Shown here piece by piece: positions 63,897 through 64,000 of a stretch of DNA of 64,000 bases. Position 1 is the first letter of the stretch. The number at the start of each line of letters is the position of its first letter. Position numbers and translations under genes: made by a program. Where the stretch lies: NCBI GenBank assembly GCA_002163975.1, contig CP019636.1, positions 3,297,001 through 3,361,000 on the forward strand, given 5' to 3'. The notes under the pieces were generated by a model that ran no database searches, had not been told where the DNA came from, and was given only the letters and a program-made list of their open reading frames with translations. Origin of the DNA: Nostocales cyanobacterium HT-58-2. GTDB lineage: Bacteria > Cyanobacteriota > Cyanobacteriia > Cyanobacteriales > Nostocaceae.

Positions 63897-64000
63897 TCTA
63901 AAACTCTATCATAAGCTACATAATTTATCAATAGATTGCTTGCAGAATGAGGGAAAAGGGGAAAGCAACGAAATTTCCTTTTTCCCTTTAACTATTTTTT

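Noticed and set aside
1..64000. CRISPR arrays, rRNA and tRNA genes
   Set aside because: No regularly spaced repeats with unique spacers and no cloverleaf or rRNA sequence recognised; the 11-bp array has no spacers.

Overview
The window is chromosomal DNA of a filamentous, probably heterocyst-forming (Nostocales-type) cyanobacterium. It carries a split-intein dnaE C-terminal half, an rpmG-rpsR-RNase II cluster, cyanobacterial families such as DUF6464, DUF4278 and Rcp1-like regulators, about two dozen GCGATCGC (HIP1) sites in the host parts, and low-complexity palindromic repeats between genes. The genus cannot be fixed from this window. No rRNA, tRNA or CRISPR array was found.

Left host arm (1-28.1 kb): a 1380-aa hybrid histidine kinase; a peptidoglycan amidase; dnaG primase; an ABC-2 exporter pair; a secreted alkaline phosphatase with a C-terminal calcium-binding repeat domain; nagB facing a HAD phosphatase; a Ser/Thr kinase followed by an orphan substrate-binding protein; two RodZ-like membrane HTH proteins around an alpha/beta hydrolase; gatA; dnaE-C; and small genes (PD-(D/E)xK-like protein, a broken GNAT, DUF6464, ChaB).

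Integrated element (28.10-51.43 kb, about 23.3 kb): it is bounded by perfect 78-bp direct repeats and splits a small GNAT acetyltransferase reading frame; joining the two sides through the repeat restores that frame. Its left arm (minus strand) has an FtsK/HerA-type ATPase with N-terminal membrane segments, tandem partial copies of a small gene, and a run of tiny, partly membrane proteins. The middle (plus strand) has a ribbon-helix-helix (RHH) protein and three very large proteins of 641, 1336 and 1082 aa; one of them carries ParB-like and ADP-ribosyltransferase-like segments. The right arm (minus strand) has a 1392-aa primase-helicase replication protein, a CoiA-like nuclease, small RHH and unknown proteins, and a tyrosine integrase at the right end. 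I see no capsid, terminase, tail, relaxase or type IV secretion gene. Integrase, primase-helicase and FtsK-like translocase without a relaxase is the layout of actinomycete integrative conjugative elements (AICEs), here in a cyanobacterium. This is the best candidate for an undescribed system.

The element has its own DNA signals: an array of 16 degenerate 11-bp repeats at 32640-32815; three copies of a 51-53 bp motif ending in TGGAACA/TGTTCCA; at least 22 copies of GTGTTGAG (fewer than one expected by chance); and almost no GATC and no HIP1 sites, in contrast to its flanks.

Right host arm (51.5-64 kb): a type II NADH dehydrogenase-like flavoprotein, a HAD hydrolase, a DUF4278 protein, moeA, an Rcp1-like regulator with a REC-PAS histidine kinase, an RDD membrane protein, rpmG, rpsR, an RNase II-family exonuclease, an EamA transporter and a small exported protein.
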